A stretch of DNA of 64,000 nucleotides from NCBI RefSeq assembly GCF_020400725.1, contig NZ_JAINVG010000002.1, positions 145,748-209,747 on the forward strand, given 5' to 3'. The translations under genes were made by a program, and so were the position numbers. Under the pieces are notes generated by a model that ran no database searches, had not been told where the DNA came from, and saw nothing but the letters and a program-made list of their open reading frames with translations. This stretch comes from Streptomyces sp. NK15101. GTDB taxonomy: Bacteria; Actinomycetota; Actinomycetes; Streptomycetales; Streptomycetaceae. Below are positions 25,644 through 34,338 of the stretch, piece by piece. Each line of letters begins with the position of its first letter. The first letter of the stretch is position 1.

Positions 25644-25661
25644 CCTCAACCAAAGTTGAGG
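25644..25661. promoter_or_regulatory. Operator-like inverted repeat upstream of azoR
   Basis: CCTCAAC, CAAA, GTTGAGG form a perfect 18-bp inverted repeat about 50 bp before the azoR start, in a local AT-rich patch. Spacing and length fit a MarR or HxlR/DUF24 dimer. No such regulator gene is adjacent. Confidence 0.6.
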
Positions 25662-25708
25662 TCCAGCCCCTGTGACCCGGATCACGATCCCCGTGGATCC
25701 CGGCCCGC

Positions 25709-26659
25709 TCAGATCATCAGGATCATCCGGCCCGGCCTGTGGCCCGCCTCCGCCCTGCGGTGCGCCTCCGCGACCTCCTCCAGGGGCATGACGTCGGCCA
25801 CCCGGGTGGTCAGCTCACGGGCCGCCACCTTCCGCAGGCTCTCCGCGAGCCGGGCGGCGTCCGGCTTGGCCCGTACGGTCTCGACGCGGATGTCCCGCTC
25901 GGCGGCCGGGACCCGGTCGGGCGCGAGCGCGAGGAACACGCCGCCGTTCTTGAGGGCCGGAAGGAGGGCGTCGCCGATGATCGCCCCGTCGAAGATCGCG
26001 TCCACGCCGTCCGGGTCGCCCGCGAGGACCTTCGCGACCACGTCCTCCGGGGTGCCGCGGGTGACGACGTGGTCCGCGCCGAGGACCCGCAGTTCGGGTT
26101 CGTCGCCCTCGTGGGCGACGGCCACGACCCGCATGCCGGCGGCCGAGCCGTACTGGACGGCCAGACGGCCCACCACCGCGCTCGCGCCGGTCACGAGCAG
26201 CGTCGCCCCCTCCGGGAGGTCGAGCCGGTCGAGGCCCTGCTGGGCGGTGGCCGAGGCCAGCGGGAGGGAGGCGGCCACGGTGAAGTCCACGTCGTCCGGG
26301 ACCGGGGCCAGCCACTCCGGGTCGGCCCAGATGATCTCCGCGTACGTGCCGTCGCCCGTCAGCATCTCGAACCAGGGCACGAAGCCGGCCACCCGGGCGC
26401 CGGGCTCCATCCCGGCCACGGGGTCGAGGAGCTTGCCCGCGAAGTCCGTCCCCAGGACGAACGGCGGCCTGAGATCGCCGACCGCGTCCGCGTACCTGCC
26501 CGCACGGATCCGCAGGTCCGCCTGGTTCACTCCGGCCGCCTTCAGCCGCACCCGCACCCTGCCCGGGACGGCCCCGGCCTCCGGCTCGGGCCGGCGGGCC
26601 ATCCTGAGGACCTCCGGTCCTCCGTAGGCGGTCACTTCGACGACACGCATCGAGCGCAT
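25709..26659 (-). CDS. Zinc-free MDR quinone/NADP oxidoreductase
   Basis: A 316-residue medium-chain dehydrogenase/reductase of the quinone oxidoreductase group. It starts at the ATG at 26659 after GAGGAG. The N-terminal fold shows VTAYGGPEVL and LKAAGVNQADLRIRAGRY (the usual NxxD), then LGTDFAGKL. The catalytic zinc cysteines of alcohol dehydrogenases are absent, as expected. The Rossmann motif is LLVTGASAVVGRLAVQ near 155-170. The end, PLEEVAEAHRRAEAGHRPGRMIL, is typical. It precedes azoR on the same strand by about 113 bp, so both may form a redox or quinone detoxification unit, with the azoR operator between them. Confidence 0.87.
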   Translation of the reverse strand: MRSMRVVEVTAYGGPEVLRMARRPEPEAGAVPGRVRVRLKAAGVNQADLRIRAGRYADAVGDLRPPFVLGTDFAGKLLDPVAGMEPGARVAGFVPWFEMLTGDGTYAEIIWADPEWLAPVPDDVDFTVAASLPLASATAQQGLDRLDLPEGATLLVTGASAVVGRLAVQYGSAAGMRVVAVAHEGDEPELRVLGADHVVTRGTPEDVVAKVLAGDPDGVDAIFDGAIIGDALLPALKNGGVFLALAPDRVPAAERDIRVETVRAKPDAARLAESLRKVAARELTTRVADVMPLEEVAEAHRRAEAGHRPGRMILMI

Positions 26660-26830
26660 GGGGTACTCCTCACACGGAAGGCCCCCTCGTCGCCATTACA
26701 CCCACGCTCCGGACCCCCGGCAACCCATGTCCGTCCACCCGAGTAGCCCTCCCTGAACGAAGGGCGAAGTCCAGGTGGCGGCCCGCTACACCGCCCCCGC
26801 CCTCGTACTGGCGTACGTACCGTCCCGGCC

Positions 26831-28357
26831 ATGGAGTGGATTACCGCAGAGAACGTCATCGCCGTGGGGACGGCCCTCGTCGGTGTCCTGGTCACGCTCG
26901 CCGTCGTCTGGATCGACCGGTTCTCGCCCCAGCGCAAGCGGCTCGGCTACCGCGTGCAGCTCAACACCCCGCTCCACCGGGAGGAGAACCGCGACAGCGA
27001 GGTCATGACCGTGCGGGAGGGCCAGGTCGTGGGGATGGCCGCGCCCGCGAACGGATCCACGCTCGTCCTCCTCCGCATCGAGAACGACCGCGAGCTCGAC
27101 ATCAGCCCCGAGGACTACGGCGCCTCCGCCGAACCCCACGGCCTGAGGATCACCTTCGGCGAGCGGACCGTCCAGGGCGTGGTCGCCACCATCCCGGCCG
27201 GCTGGGACTCCGTCCGGGACGACCTGGAGCGCGCCCCCAAGCTCGGCCGGGACGGCAACGCCGTCCTCGTCCCCAAGGTGGCCCTCGAACGCGGGCAGTA
27301 CTTCAAGCTGCTCGTCCAGCTCTCCGGCGGCGTCGCCGACCGGGACGTCAAGATCGACGGAAGCCTCCAGGGCGGCACGATCCGGCGCAACCGGAGCACC
27401 ACGCCCGACGAGAAGCCGGCCAGGTTCAGCCCGACCGCGCGGAACGTCACCGTCGTCCTCACCGCCTGCGTCATGGCCCTGGCCGCGATCATCGTCCGCG
27501 AGCAGACCCCGCCGCCCATCGGCTGCACCCGGGGCGCCCTCACCCTCACCGGCTCGACGGCCTTCGCCCCCGCCCTGCGGGCGGCGGCACGGCAGTACGA
27601 GAAGGACTGCGAGGGCTCCACCGTGACCGTGGACGTGCACGGCTCGACCGCCGGGATCCGGGAGCTCGCACAGGCGGGGGCGGAGGGGGACGCCGTCATC
27701 GCCTTCTCCGACGGGCGCAAGCCGGGCGGTTTCCCCGAGCTGCGGGAGAACATGGTCGCCGTCTCCCTCTTCACCCTCGTCGTGAACGACGGGATCCCCC
27801 TCGACGACCTCACCCTGGACCAGATCCGGCGCGTCTACCGCGGCGAGATCCGGAACTGGGGCGAGCTCGTCCCCGGCGTCGACCGGCCGGTCCTCCTCGT
27901 CAGCCGGGACGCCGGCTCCGGCACCCGGCAGGTCTTCCAGCGCCGGGTCCTCGGACGCAACGAACCCGCCAACTCCTCGCAGGACTGCGAGACCTCCGAC
28001 GACCCCGAGTCGAAGGTCGTCCGCTGCGAACTCGACTCCACCGAACAGGTCCTCGGCACCGTCGCCGAACTCCCCGGCGCCCTCGGCTACGCCGAACTCC
28101 GCGCCACCGAAGGGCGCGAGGGCCTGCACCGGGTGGCCGTCGACGGACGGCGGCCCCTCGTGGAGGAACTGGGCGAGTCCGGCTACCCGTACCGGGAGAC
28201 CGAGTACGCCTACACCCGGGGCCTGCCCCCGGCCGACTCCCTGACCTCCAGCTTCCTCGCGTACCTCCGGTCGGGACGCGGCCAGGACGTCATCAGCGCG
28301 CACGGACACCTGCCCTGCGCGACCCCGGAGGGGCTGCCGGTGTGCGGAGAGGGCTGA
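26831..28357 (+). CDS. Membrane-anchored PstS-like substrate-binding protein
   Basis: A 508-residue protein with two transmembrane helices, at about 7-27 (VIAVGTALVGVLVTLAVVW) and 204-223 (VTVVLTACVMALAAIIV), separated by about 175 residues that are predicted to be cytoplasmic. The C-terminal 270 residues resemble a phosphate-type periplasmic-binding protein: LTLTGSTAFAPALRAAARQY, VDVHGSTAGIRELAQAG, IRRVYRGEIRNWGEL and the anion loop SRDAGSGTRQVFQ. Here the binding domain is tethered instead of being a lipoprotein, and no ABC transporter follows. Instead a sensor kinase gene starts 34 bp later, so I infer ligand sensing rather than uptake. Confidence 0.82.
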   Translation: MEWITAENVIAVGTALVGVLVTLAVVWIDRFSPQRKRLGYRVQLNTPLHREENRDSEVMTVREGQVVGMAAPANGSTLVLLRIENDRELDISPEDYGASAEPHGLRITFGERTVQGVVATIPAGWDSVRDDLERAPKLGRDGNAVLVPKVALERGQYFKLLVQLSGGVADRDVKIDGSLQGGTIRRNRSTTPDEKPARFSPTARNVTVVLTACVMALAAIIVREQTPPPIGCTRGALTLTGSTAFAPALRAAARQYEKDCEGSTVTVDVHGSTAGIRELAQAGAEGDAVIAFSDGRKPGGFPELRENMVAVSLFTLVVNDGIPLDDLTLDQIRRVYRGEIRNWGELVPGVDRPVLLVSRDAGSGTRQVFQRRVLGRNEPANSSQDCETSDDPESKVVRCELDSTEQVLGTVAELPGALGYAELRATEGREGLHRVAVDGRRPLVEELGESGYPYRETEYAYTRGLPPADSLTSSFLAYLRSGRGQDVISAHGHLPCATPEGLPVCGEG

Positions 28358-28391
28358 TCGCCGATCTCGTCGTCTGGCATGCTCTGGCGAC

Positions 28392-30278
28392 GTGGAGTCA
28401 TTGAACGCGGAAGATCCGGTCAGCGTCGGCCCGTTCCGTCTGATCGGCCGCCTCGGGGTCGGCGGGATGGGCCGGGTGTTCCTGGCGCGCTCGGCCGGCG
28501 GGCGGACCGTCGCGGTCAAGGTGGTGCACGCGGAGCTGGCCGCCCAGGACGAGTTCCGGCGCCGCTTCGCCCGCGAGGTCGCCGCCCTGGAGCGGGTCGG
28601 CGGCACCGGCACCGCGCCCGTCCTCGGCTCGGACACCACCGCCGACGCGCCGTGGGTCGCCATCGGATACGTACCGGGCCCCTCGCTGCGGACCGTCGTC
28701 GGCGACGAGTTCGGGCCGCTGCCGCCGGCGACCGTACGGGCCCTGGCCTCCGGGCTCGCCCGCGCCCTCGACCACATCCACGCCGCCGGACTCGTCCACC
28801 GCGACCTCAAGCCGTCCAACGTGCTGCTGACCGTCGACGGGCCGCGGATCATCGACTTCGGCATCGCCCGCGCCGTCGACGCCGTCGCCGACGGCGGCAA
28901 CCTGACCACCACCGGGGCGGTCGTCGGCTCCCCCGGCTTCATGTCGCCCGAGCAGGTCCGCGGCGACCACGTCGGCCCCGCGTCGGACGTCTTCTGCCTC
29001 GGGTCCGTGCTCGCGTACGCGGCGACCGGCCGCGCCCCCTTCGGCACGGCGGACAGCGGCGTCCACGCCACCATGTTCCGCATCGCCCACGACGAGCCCG
29101 ACCTGACGGACCTCCCGCCCGAGCTCTCCGGACTCATCCGGGCCTGCCTCGCCAAGGACCCGGCGGCCCGGCCCACGGCCACCGAGATCGTCGAGACCCT
29201 CCCGGTCGCCGACCCCTGGCTCCCGGCGGACGTCCTGGCACGGCTCGGCCGGCACGCGGCGCAGCTGCTCGAGGCGGAGGGAGCCGCCCCCGCGGCGGGC
29301 GCCCCGGCCGCCTCCGACACTCCCCCGCCGGCCGGCGGCGCGGTCCCCGGCGCCGGTACCGCCGCCGCGCCCGCTCCGCCCCGGCGCCGGGGCCGCACCG
29401 CCCTCCTCGCCGCCGCCACGGCCCTCGTCGTCGCGGCGGCGGCCACCGTCGCGTACGTCTACTGGCCCGGCCGGACCGACGGCGGCAGCGGCGGCACCGC
29501 CGACGGCGGCCGGAAGAACGGCACCGCCACCGGCCGCCCCGCCGGGATCGTCCCCGCCGCCTTCCTCGGCGCCTGGGAGGGCGTCCTCAAGGGCACGGCG
29601 AACGCGCCCTACGAGACCAGCCGGATCGAGATCACCCAGGGCCCCAGGGGCGCCAAGGCCGCCGTCTACACCCACGTCACCGGCGAACTGCTGTGCATCG
29701 GCCGGGCCACCCTGATCTCCGCCACCGACAGCGAACTCGTCCTCGGCGACGCCGAGGTCACCGAGAGCGTCCCCGCCCAGCGCTGCACCCCGGCCGCCCG
29801 CCAGACCCTCAGGCTGCGCTCGACCGACGTCGTCGAATGGGGCTCCGGCGTCGCCAGGAGCACCTTCCAGCGGGTCAAGGCCGGACCGGACGTCGTCCCC
29901 GCCGCCTACGTCGGCACCTGGAAGCAGGCGCCGGACACGGTGACCCAGCCCGAACCCGACCGCTGGTCCTACCGGGTCACCATCACCCAGGGCCCGGTCG
30001 GAGCCCCGCTCGTGCGCTTCGAGCAGTCGTACCCGCGCATGGACGACCAGGGGAACCTGCTCGCCGAGGACATCGACTGCGCGGCCACCGCCGTCGTCGG
30101 CGGCGCGGGCTCCCTCCTCGTCATCGGCCCGGAGACCCGCGACCCGGCAAGCTGGGACCCGGACTGCGCCGAGAACGGCTCCAGCAACCTCCGCATCGCC
30201 CACTGGAAGGGCCAGGAGCGGCTCCAGGTCTACGGGATGACGGCGGACGGGGAGCCGGCGGAGTTCGTCCGGGACTGA
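28392..30278 (+). CDS. Ser/Thr protein kinase with duplicated ectodomain
   Basis: A 628-residue receptor-like kinase starting at the GTG at 28392. The kinase domain has GVGGMGRV at 22-29, Lys43, HRDLKPSN from 136 and DFG from 155; all are intact. After an Ala/Pro linker, one helix (about 334-355, RTALLAAATALVVAAAATVAYVYW region) leads outside. The ectodomain of about 240 residues is two copies of one module, each beginning PAAFLGAWEG or PAAYVGTWKQ, with the shared IEITQGPRGA / VTITQGPVGA strand and paired cysteines. It is the second gene after the PstS-like protein and probably its signalling partner. Confidence 0.88.
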   Translation: MESLNAEDPVSVGPFRLIGRLGVGGMGRVFLARSAGGRTVAVKVVHAELAAQDEFRRRFAREVAALERVGGTGTAPVLGSDTTADAPWVAIGYVPGPSLRTVVGDEFGPLPPATVRALASGLARALDHIHAAGLVHRDLKPSNVLLTVDGPRIIDFGIARAVDAVADGGNLTTTGAVVGSPGFMSPEQVRGDHVGPASDVFCLGSVLAYAATGRAPFGTADSGVHATMFRIAHDEPDLTDLPPELSGLIRACLAKDPAARPTATEIVETLPVADPWLPADVLARLGRHAAQLLEAEGAAPAAGAPAASDTPPPAGGAVPGAGTAAAPAPPRRRGRTALLAAATALVVAAAATVAYVYWPGRTDGGSGGTADGGRKNGTATGRPAGIVPAAFLGAWEGVLKGTANAPYETSRIEITQGPRGAKAAVYTHVTGELLCIGRATLISATDSELVLGDAEVTESVPAQRCTPAARQTLRLRSTDVVEWGSGVARSTFQRVKAGPDVVPAAYVGTWKQAPDTVTQPEPDRWSYRVTITQGPVGAPLVRFEQSYPRMDDQGNLLAEDIDCAATAVVGGAGSLLVIGPETRDPASWDPDCAENGSSNLRIAHWKGQERLQVYGMTADGEPAEFVRD

Positions 30279-30310
30279 GGCGTGTCCGGTCCTGAGCCGC
30301 CGGGCGCCCC

Positions 30311-30628
30311 CTAGCGGCCGAGCAGCTGCTGCACGGCCAGGACGGCGTCCAGGAGCGGCTGGCCGACGCCGCCGACGGTCGCGGCGACGGCCCGCAGGAC
30401 CGCGAGCCCGCCCTGCCGCGTCTGCGGCACCGCGAGGGCGGCCGTGGCCCCGTCCAGCTCCTCGGCGACCTCGGGCGCCACCTGGCCGCGCAGCTCCTCG
30501 ACGCGTGCGAGCACCTCCGCGAGCAGCCGCTCCACCTCCGGCGAGGAGTGGTAGTGCACGATGCCCCGGTTGCCGTGCCCGCCGTGCATGTTCACGACGT
30601 CGCCGTAGTAGTTGTCCCCGGCCATCAC
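30311..30628 (-). CDS. Small helical protein with N-terminal Gly/Asn motif
   Basis: A 105-residue soluble protein whose start overlaps the stop of the DUF6232 gene by 4 nt. The first 28 residues, around NYYGDVVNMHGGHGNRG, closely repeat the last 22 residues of the DUF6232 protein. The rest is predicted helical: SPEVERLLAEVLARVEELRG looks like a short coiled coil, followed by an Ala/Val/Leu-rich segment to LLAVQQLLGR-like residues at the end. I know no family function. Such a terminal Gly/Asn motif shared by two neighbours recalls amyloid-type signalling motifs that link receptors to effectors. That is inference only. Confidence 0.72.
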   Translation of the reverse strand: MMAGDNYYGDVVNMHGGHGNRGIVHYHSSPEVERLLAEVLARVEELRGQVAPEVAEELDGATAALAVPQTRQGGLAVLRAVAATVGGVGQPLLDAVLAVQQLLGR

Positions 30629-31236
30629 TTCACCATCCCCGTGTTGCCGCTGCCGCCGTACATGTTCACGGCGTCCCCGAAGTAGTAGTTGCCGTAGTTG
30701 GTGACCGCCAGCGTCCCCACCGAGGCCTGGAACTCCGCGTTCGGCTTGTCGATCGCCTCGGCGATCTCGCGGACGAGCCGGTCGAGGTACTCGCGCTTCC
30801 CGGTCACCAGGGCCGTGGAGCGCCCGTTCGTCTCGACGGCGAGGACGTCGTGGGACCTGGCGAAGACCACGGAGGCCATGACGCCGAAGTAGTAGGCCAG
30901 CAGGAGCGCGGCGCAGGCCAGGACGAAGCTGAGGACGTCGTCGAGGTCGCTGCCGTCCGATCCGTACTCGTACGAGCTCGACGACGAGTCCGTGAAGTTC
31001 ATGAGGATCAGCAGGACGGCGAGCGTGATCCCGCCCCGCTTCAGGAAACGGCCGAACGCCTCCGCGCGCCGGGGCCGGAGCACGAAGGTGTAGACGCGGA
31101 CGATGTTCTCCAGCGGGTAGGCGGCTCCGTAGACCCAGAGCAGCCGCTTGCTGATGACGAGGCCGTTCCGGGGCGGGGAGGCGGCCGGGACCGGTGGCCG
31201 GGTCGGCTTCGGCGGCGGTGTTCCGTGAGTCTCCAT
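30625..31236 (-). CDS. DUF6232 membrane protein with C-terminal Gly/Asn motif
   Basis: A 203-residue membrane protein. LVISKRLLWVYGAAYPLENI near 26-45 and VRVYTFVLRPRR are typical of DUF6232. Two transmembrane helices follow, at about 68-82 (GGITLAVLLILMN) and 102-125 (VLSFVLACAALLLAYYFGVM), and then a cytoplasmic helical part with VETNGRSTALVTGKREYLDRLVREI spread over 130-160. The C-terminal end is NYYFGDAVNMYGGSGNTGMVK, which the next gene repeats at its N-terminus. The pair overlaps by 4 nt and is convergent with the kinase gene. A role as membrane-bound partner of the small protein is inferred. Confidence 0.8.
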   Translation of the reverse strand: METHGTPPPKPTRPPVPAASPPRNGLVISKRLLWVYGAAYPLENIVRVYTFVLRPRRAEAFGRFLKRGGITLAVLLILMNFTDSSSSSYEYGSDGSDLDDVLSFVLACAALLLAYYFGVMASVVFARSHDVLAVETNGRSTALVTGKREYLDRLVREIAEAIDKPNAEFQASVGTLAVTNYGNYYFGDAVNMYGGSGNTGMVK

Positions 31237-31358
31237 GCGTCCCCCCGAGATGGACCGGCTACGGCGTGTCCCTCATTACGCATCCGAACCAGCCTTCCCA
31301 CAAGGCGAGTTCAGGCCTGGCGCGAGGCGGGTCCGGACACCGGGGCGGCTCACGCGAC

Positions 31359-31401
31359 TGGACCCGCACCACCAGTGCACTGTGCACGGGGTGCGGGTCC
31401 A
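31359..31401. terminator. 12-bp stem hairpin, distal to purA
   Basis: TGGACCCGCACC (31359-31370) and GGTGCGGGTCCA (31390-31401) are exact inverses with a 19-nt loop that contains a nested GTGCAC pairing. It lies about 90 bp beyond the purA stop, in the 254-bp gap before the DUF6232 gene. It probably ends leftward transcription from purA. The rest of the gap is empty of genes. Confidence 0.75.
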
Positions 31402-31437
31402 GGTGCGGAGCCTCTGGCGCCGGTAAAGGCGCCGTTC

Positions 31438-31482
31438 CGTTGTGCCCACCCGTTCCGCCCCGCGGAACGACTGCCCACAACG
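31438..31482. terminator. Double-stem hairpin just after purA
   Basis: CGTTGTG (31438-31444) pairs with CACAACG (31476-31482). Inside, after a symmetric 7-nt internal loop, GTTCCGC (31452-31458) pairs with GCGGAAC (31462-31468) across a 3-nt loop. It begins 8 nt past the purA stop, so it is the first of two tandem terminators or an mRNA-stabilising 3' end. Confidence 0.7.
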
Positions 31483-31490
31483 AAGGGGGC

Positions 31491-32774
31491 CTACAGGAAG
31501 GAGTTGATCTCGATCGTCTCCGTGCGGCCGGGGCCCACGCCGATCGCGGAGATCGGGGCGCCCGACATCTCCTCCAGCGCCTTCACGTACGCCTGCGCGT
31601 TCTTCGGCAGGTCCGCGAAGGTCTTCGCCTTGGTGATGTCCTCGGACCAGCCCGGCAGCATCTCGTAGACCGGCTTCGCGTGGTGGAAGTCGGTCTGCGA
31701 GTACGGCAGCTCCTCGACGCGCTTGCCGTCGATCTCGTACGCGACGCAGACCGGGATCTGCTCCCAGCCCGTCAGCACGTCGAGCTTGGTGAGGAAGAAG
31801 TCCGTCAGGCCGTTGACCCGGGTCGCGTAGCGGGCGATGACCGCGTCGAACCAGCCGCAGCGGCGGTCACGGCCGGTGGTGACACCGCGCTCGCCGCCGA
31901 TGCGGCGCAGCGCCTCGCCGTCCTCGTCGAACAGCTCCGTCGGGAACGGGCCGGCGCCGACGCGGGTCGTGTACGCCTTGAGGATGCCGATGACGCGGGA
32001 GATCTTCGTCGGGCCCACGCCCGCGCCCGTGCAGGCGCCGCCCGCGGTCGGGTTCGAGGAGGTGACGAAGGGGTACGTGCCGTGGTCGACGTCGAGGAGC
32101 GTGCCCTGGCCGCCCTCGAAGAGCACGACCTTGTCCTCGTCGAGCGCGTTGTTGAGGATCAGGGTGGTGTCGGCCACGTACGGCTTGATCTGCTCCGCGT
32201 ACTGGAGCATCTCCTCGACGATCTGCGCGGCGTCGATCGCGCGGCGGTTGTAGAGCTTGGCGAGGAGCTGGTTCTTGCCCTCGAGCGCCGCCTCGACCTT
32301 CTGGGTGAGGATCGACTCGTCGTACAGGTCCTGGACCCGGATGCCGACGCGGTTGATCTTGTCGGCGTAGGTGGGACCGATGCCCCGACCCGTGGTGCCG
32401 ATCTTGCGCTTGCCGAGGAACCGTTCCGTCACCTTGTCGAGGGTGACGTTGTACGGGGTGATCAGGTGGGCGTTGCCGCTGATCAGGAGCTTCGACGTGT
32501 CGACGCCGCGCTCGTTCAGTCCGCTCAGCTCGGAGAGCAGGACCGCCGGGTCGACGACGACACCGTTCCCGATCACCGGGGTGCACCCCGGGGAGAGGAT
32601 TCCGGAAGGGAGGAGATGCAGCGCGTACTTCTGGTCGCCCACGACGACCGTGTGGCCGGCATTGTTGCCGCCCTGGTAACGCACCACGTAGTCCACGGAT
32701 CCACCGAGCAGGTCGGTGGCCTTTCCCTTGCCCTCGTCACCCCACTGAGCACCGAGCAGCACAAGTGCGGGCAC
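31491..32774 (-). CDS. purA: Adenylosuccinate synthetase
   Basis: A 427-residue cytoplasmic enzyme that joins IMP and aspartate with GTP to make adenylosuccinate, the first step from IMP to AMP. The P-loop-like [14 protein letters not shown] at 10-23 carries the catalytic Asp, and NNAGHTVV near 38 the catalytic His. [14 protein letters not shown] and the C-terminal aspartate-binding loop [13 protein letters not shown] are standard, as is the length. The start is the ATG at 32774. It has its own promoter region, divergent from the DAGK-like gene, and is followed by two hairpins. Confidence 0.97.
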   Translation of the reverse strand: MPALVLLGAQWGDEGKGKATDLLGGSVDYVVRYQGGNNAGHTVVVGDQKYALHLLPSGILSPGCTPVIGNGVVVDPAVLLSELSGLNERGVDTSKLLISGNAHLITPYNVTLDKVTERFLGKRKIGTTGRGIGPTYADKINRVGIRVQDLYDESILTQKVEAALEGKNQLLAKLYNRRAIDAAQIVEEMLQYAEQIKPYVADTTLILNNALDEDKVVLFEGGQGTLLDVDHGTYPFVTSSNPTAGGACTGAGVGPTKISRVIGILKAYTTRVGAGPFPTELFDEDGEALRRIGGERGVTTGRDRRCGWFDAVIARYATRVNGLTDFFLTKLDVLTGWEQIPVCVAYEIDGKRVEELPYSQTDFHHAKPVYEMLPGWSEDITKAKTFADLPKNAQAYVKALEEMSGAPISAIGVGPGRTETIEINSFL

Positions 32775-32917
32775 AGGCGTACACCCCTTCCGGGTGGGGC
32801 ATGTCCAAGGTCAGGGGGCGTACGCCGCCTCACCGGTGTGCCCCGGAATAGACGAAGCCCCTGGCGCAATAGCGCAAGGGGCTCTTGCACAAAGATGCTA
32901 CCCGAGGAAGGACCGAG

Positions 32918-33739
32918 GTGTCGGATCACGACCAGCTGCTGGTCATCGTCGACCCGGTCGCCCGCCGAAATGACGGCGAGTCCGTACGGATCGCGAAAGA
33001 CGTGCTGTCCGCGGGCGCGGAGGCGAAGATCTGCCTGCCGGACGGCCCCGAAGAATTCTGCCGGGCCCTGGCCAGGCGCGGCTCCCGGCGCCCCGTGGTC
33101 CTCGGCGACGACCGCGCGCTGCTCCGCACGGTGGCCCTGCTGCACCGCGAGCGGGAGCTCGCCGAGGGGGCCCTCTCGCTCGTCCCGATCGGCGCCCCGG
33201 ACGACCTGGAGGTGGCCCGCGCGCTCGGCGTGCCGCGCTCCACGCCGGCGGCGGCCCGGGCGGTCCTCCACGGGGCCGTGCGCCGCCTCGACCTGCTCGT
33301 CGACGACAGCGACGGCGTCGTCCTCGGCGACCTCCTCGTCCCCGGCGCGCCGGACCTCGCCCCGGCGGCGTCCGTGTGGGGCACCTGCCGCTCCCTCGTC
33401 CGCACCCTCGTCCGGCCGGCCCCCTCGGCCCTCGCCGTCCGCACGCACCGGCTGCGGGTGGAGGCGGACGGGGTGCTGCTCGCCGACGTCGACGCGCCGG
33501 TGGAGGGCCTGTCGGTCCGCTCGGCGGGCGGTACGGCGGAGGTGACCGTCCACCCGTCGGCGGCCCCGCCGCGCCGCGCCACCGCCCGCACCCTCACCGT
33601 CTCGGGCCCCGACTTCCGCTACCGCGCGGACGGCCGGGTCGCGGGGCCGGTGCGGCGGCGGACGTGGACGGTGCGGGCGGGGGCGTGGGGGCTGACCCTG
33701 CCCCGCGACCCGGTCCGGGAGCTCCTGCCGCCGGCCTGA
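32918..33739 (+). CDS. Degenerate diacylglycerol-kinase-like protein
   Basis: A 273-residue protein, starting with GTG at 32918 behind GGAAGGACCGAG. It has the overall plan of the DAGK/NAD-kinase fold: LLVIVDPVARRNDG at the start, a beta sandwich-like second half, and ARALGVPRSTPAAARAVL near 104. Where family members have the nucleotide motif GGDGT, it has GDDRALLR, and where they have GTGND it has IGAPDDLE. So the catalytic site appears lost, and calling it a kinase would be misleading. It is divergent from purA. It may bind a lipid or nucleotide without turnover. Confidence 0.75.
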   Translation: MSDHDQLLVIVDPVARRNDGESVRIAKDVLSAGAEAKICLPDGPEEFCRALARRGSRRPVVLGDDRALLRTVALLHRERELAEGALSLVPIGAPDDLEVARALGVPRSTPAAARAVLHGAVRRLDLLVDDSDGVVLGDLLVPGAPDLAPAASVWGTCRSLVRTLVRPAPSALAVRTHRLRVEADGVLLADVDAPVEGLSVRSAGGTAEVTVHPSAAPPRRATARTLTVSGPDFRYRADGRVAGPVRRRTWTVRAGAWGLTLPRDPVRELLPPA

Positions 33740-33762
33740 GCCGCCCCGTACGGCGGCCCCGC

Positions 33763-34338
33763 TCAGGAGCTCCGTACGACCCGGTGGCGGAGGAGGACCG
33801 AGCGGCCGTCGAAGATCCGGGTCTCGACGGTCTCCAGGTCCGTGCGGTGCTCGGCGGGGCGGAAGGCCGGGGTGCCGCCGCCGAGGACGACGGGGTGGAC
33901 GACGACGCGGTACTCGTCGACGGCGCCGTGCGCGCCGAGGTGGGCGGCGAGCTCGGCGCCGCCGAACAGCACCAGGTTCTTGCCGGTCGCGGCGAGCGCG
34001 GTCAGCCGCCCGGCCACGTCGTCGGAGACCACCGTGGTGTCGAAGCCCGGGTCCTGGCCGGCGAGCGTCCGGGAGACCACGACCTTGGGGGCCTCCCGCC
34101 AGACCGGCGCGAAGGCCAGGTCGTGCGGGTCCCGCGAGTACCGCTCGGCGTTCGGCCAGAAGCCGGACATGAGGTCCCAGACCTTGCGGCCGTAGAGGAA
34201 GACCGTGTCGCCGGCGGTCAGCTCGGCGGTGTACGCGGAGAGCTCGGGGCCCATGGCCGGCCAGTCGAACTCGCCGTTCGGCCCGGCGATGAAGCCGTCG
34301 AGGGACTGGTGGACGAAGTGGATGATCCGGCCGCTCAC
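33763..34338 (-). CDS. Dihydrofolate reductase-like (RibD C-terminal) protein
   Basis: A 191-residue reductase of the RibD-C / DHFR-like family. I chose the GTG at 34338 because the family core IIHFVHQSLDGFIAGPNGEFDWP, split over residues 4-26, begins there; upstream codons to 34446 are arginine-rich. Other motifs are DTVFLYGRKVWDLM near 55, PKVVVSRTL near 92 and NLVLFGGAELAAHL near 132. These proteins bind NADPH and their substrates are mostly unknown. It is convergent with the DAGK-like gene by 23 bp. Confidence 0.82.
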   Translation of the reverse strand: MSGRIIHFVHQSLDGFIAGPNGEFDWPAMGPELSAYTAELTAGDTVFLYGRKVWDLMSGFWPNAERYSRDPHDLAFAPVWREAPKVVVSRTLAGQDPGFDTTVVSDDVAGRLTALAATGKNLVLFGGAELAAHLGAHGAVDEYRVVVHPVVLGGGTPAFRPAEHRTDLETVETRIFDGRSVLLRHRVVRSS

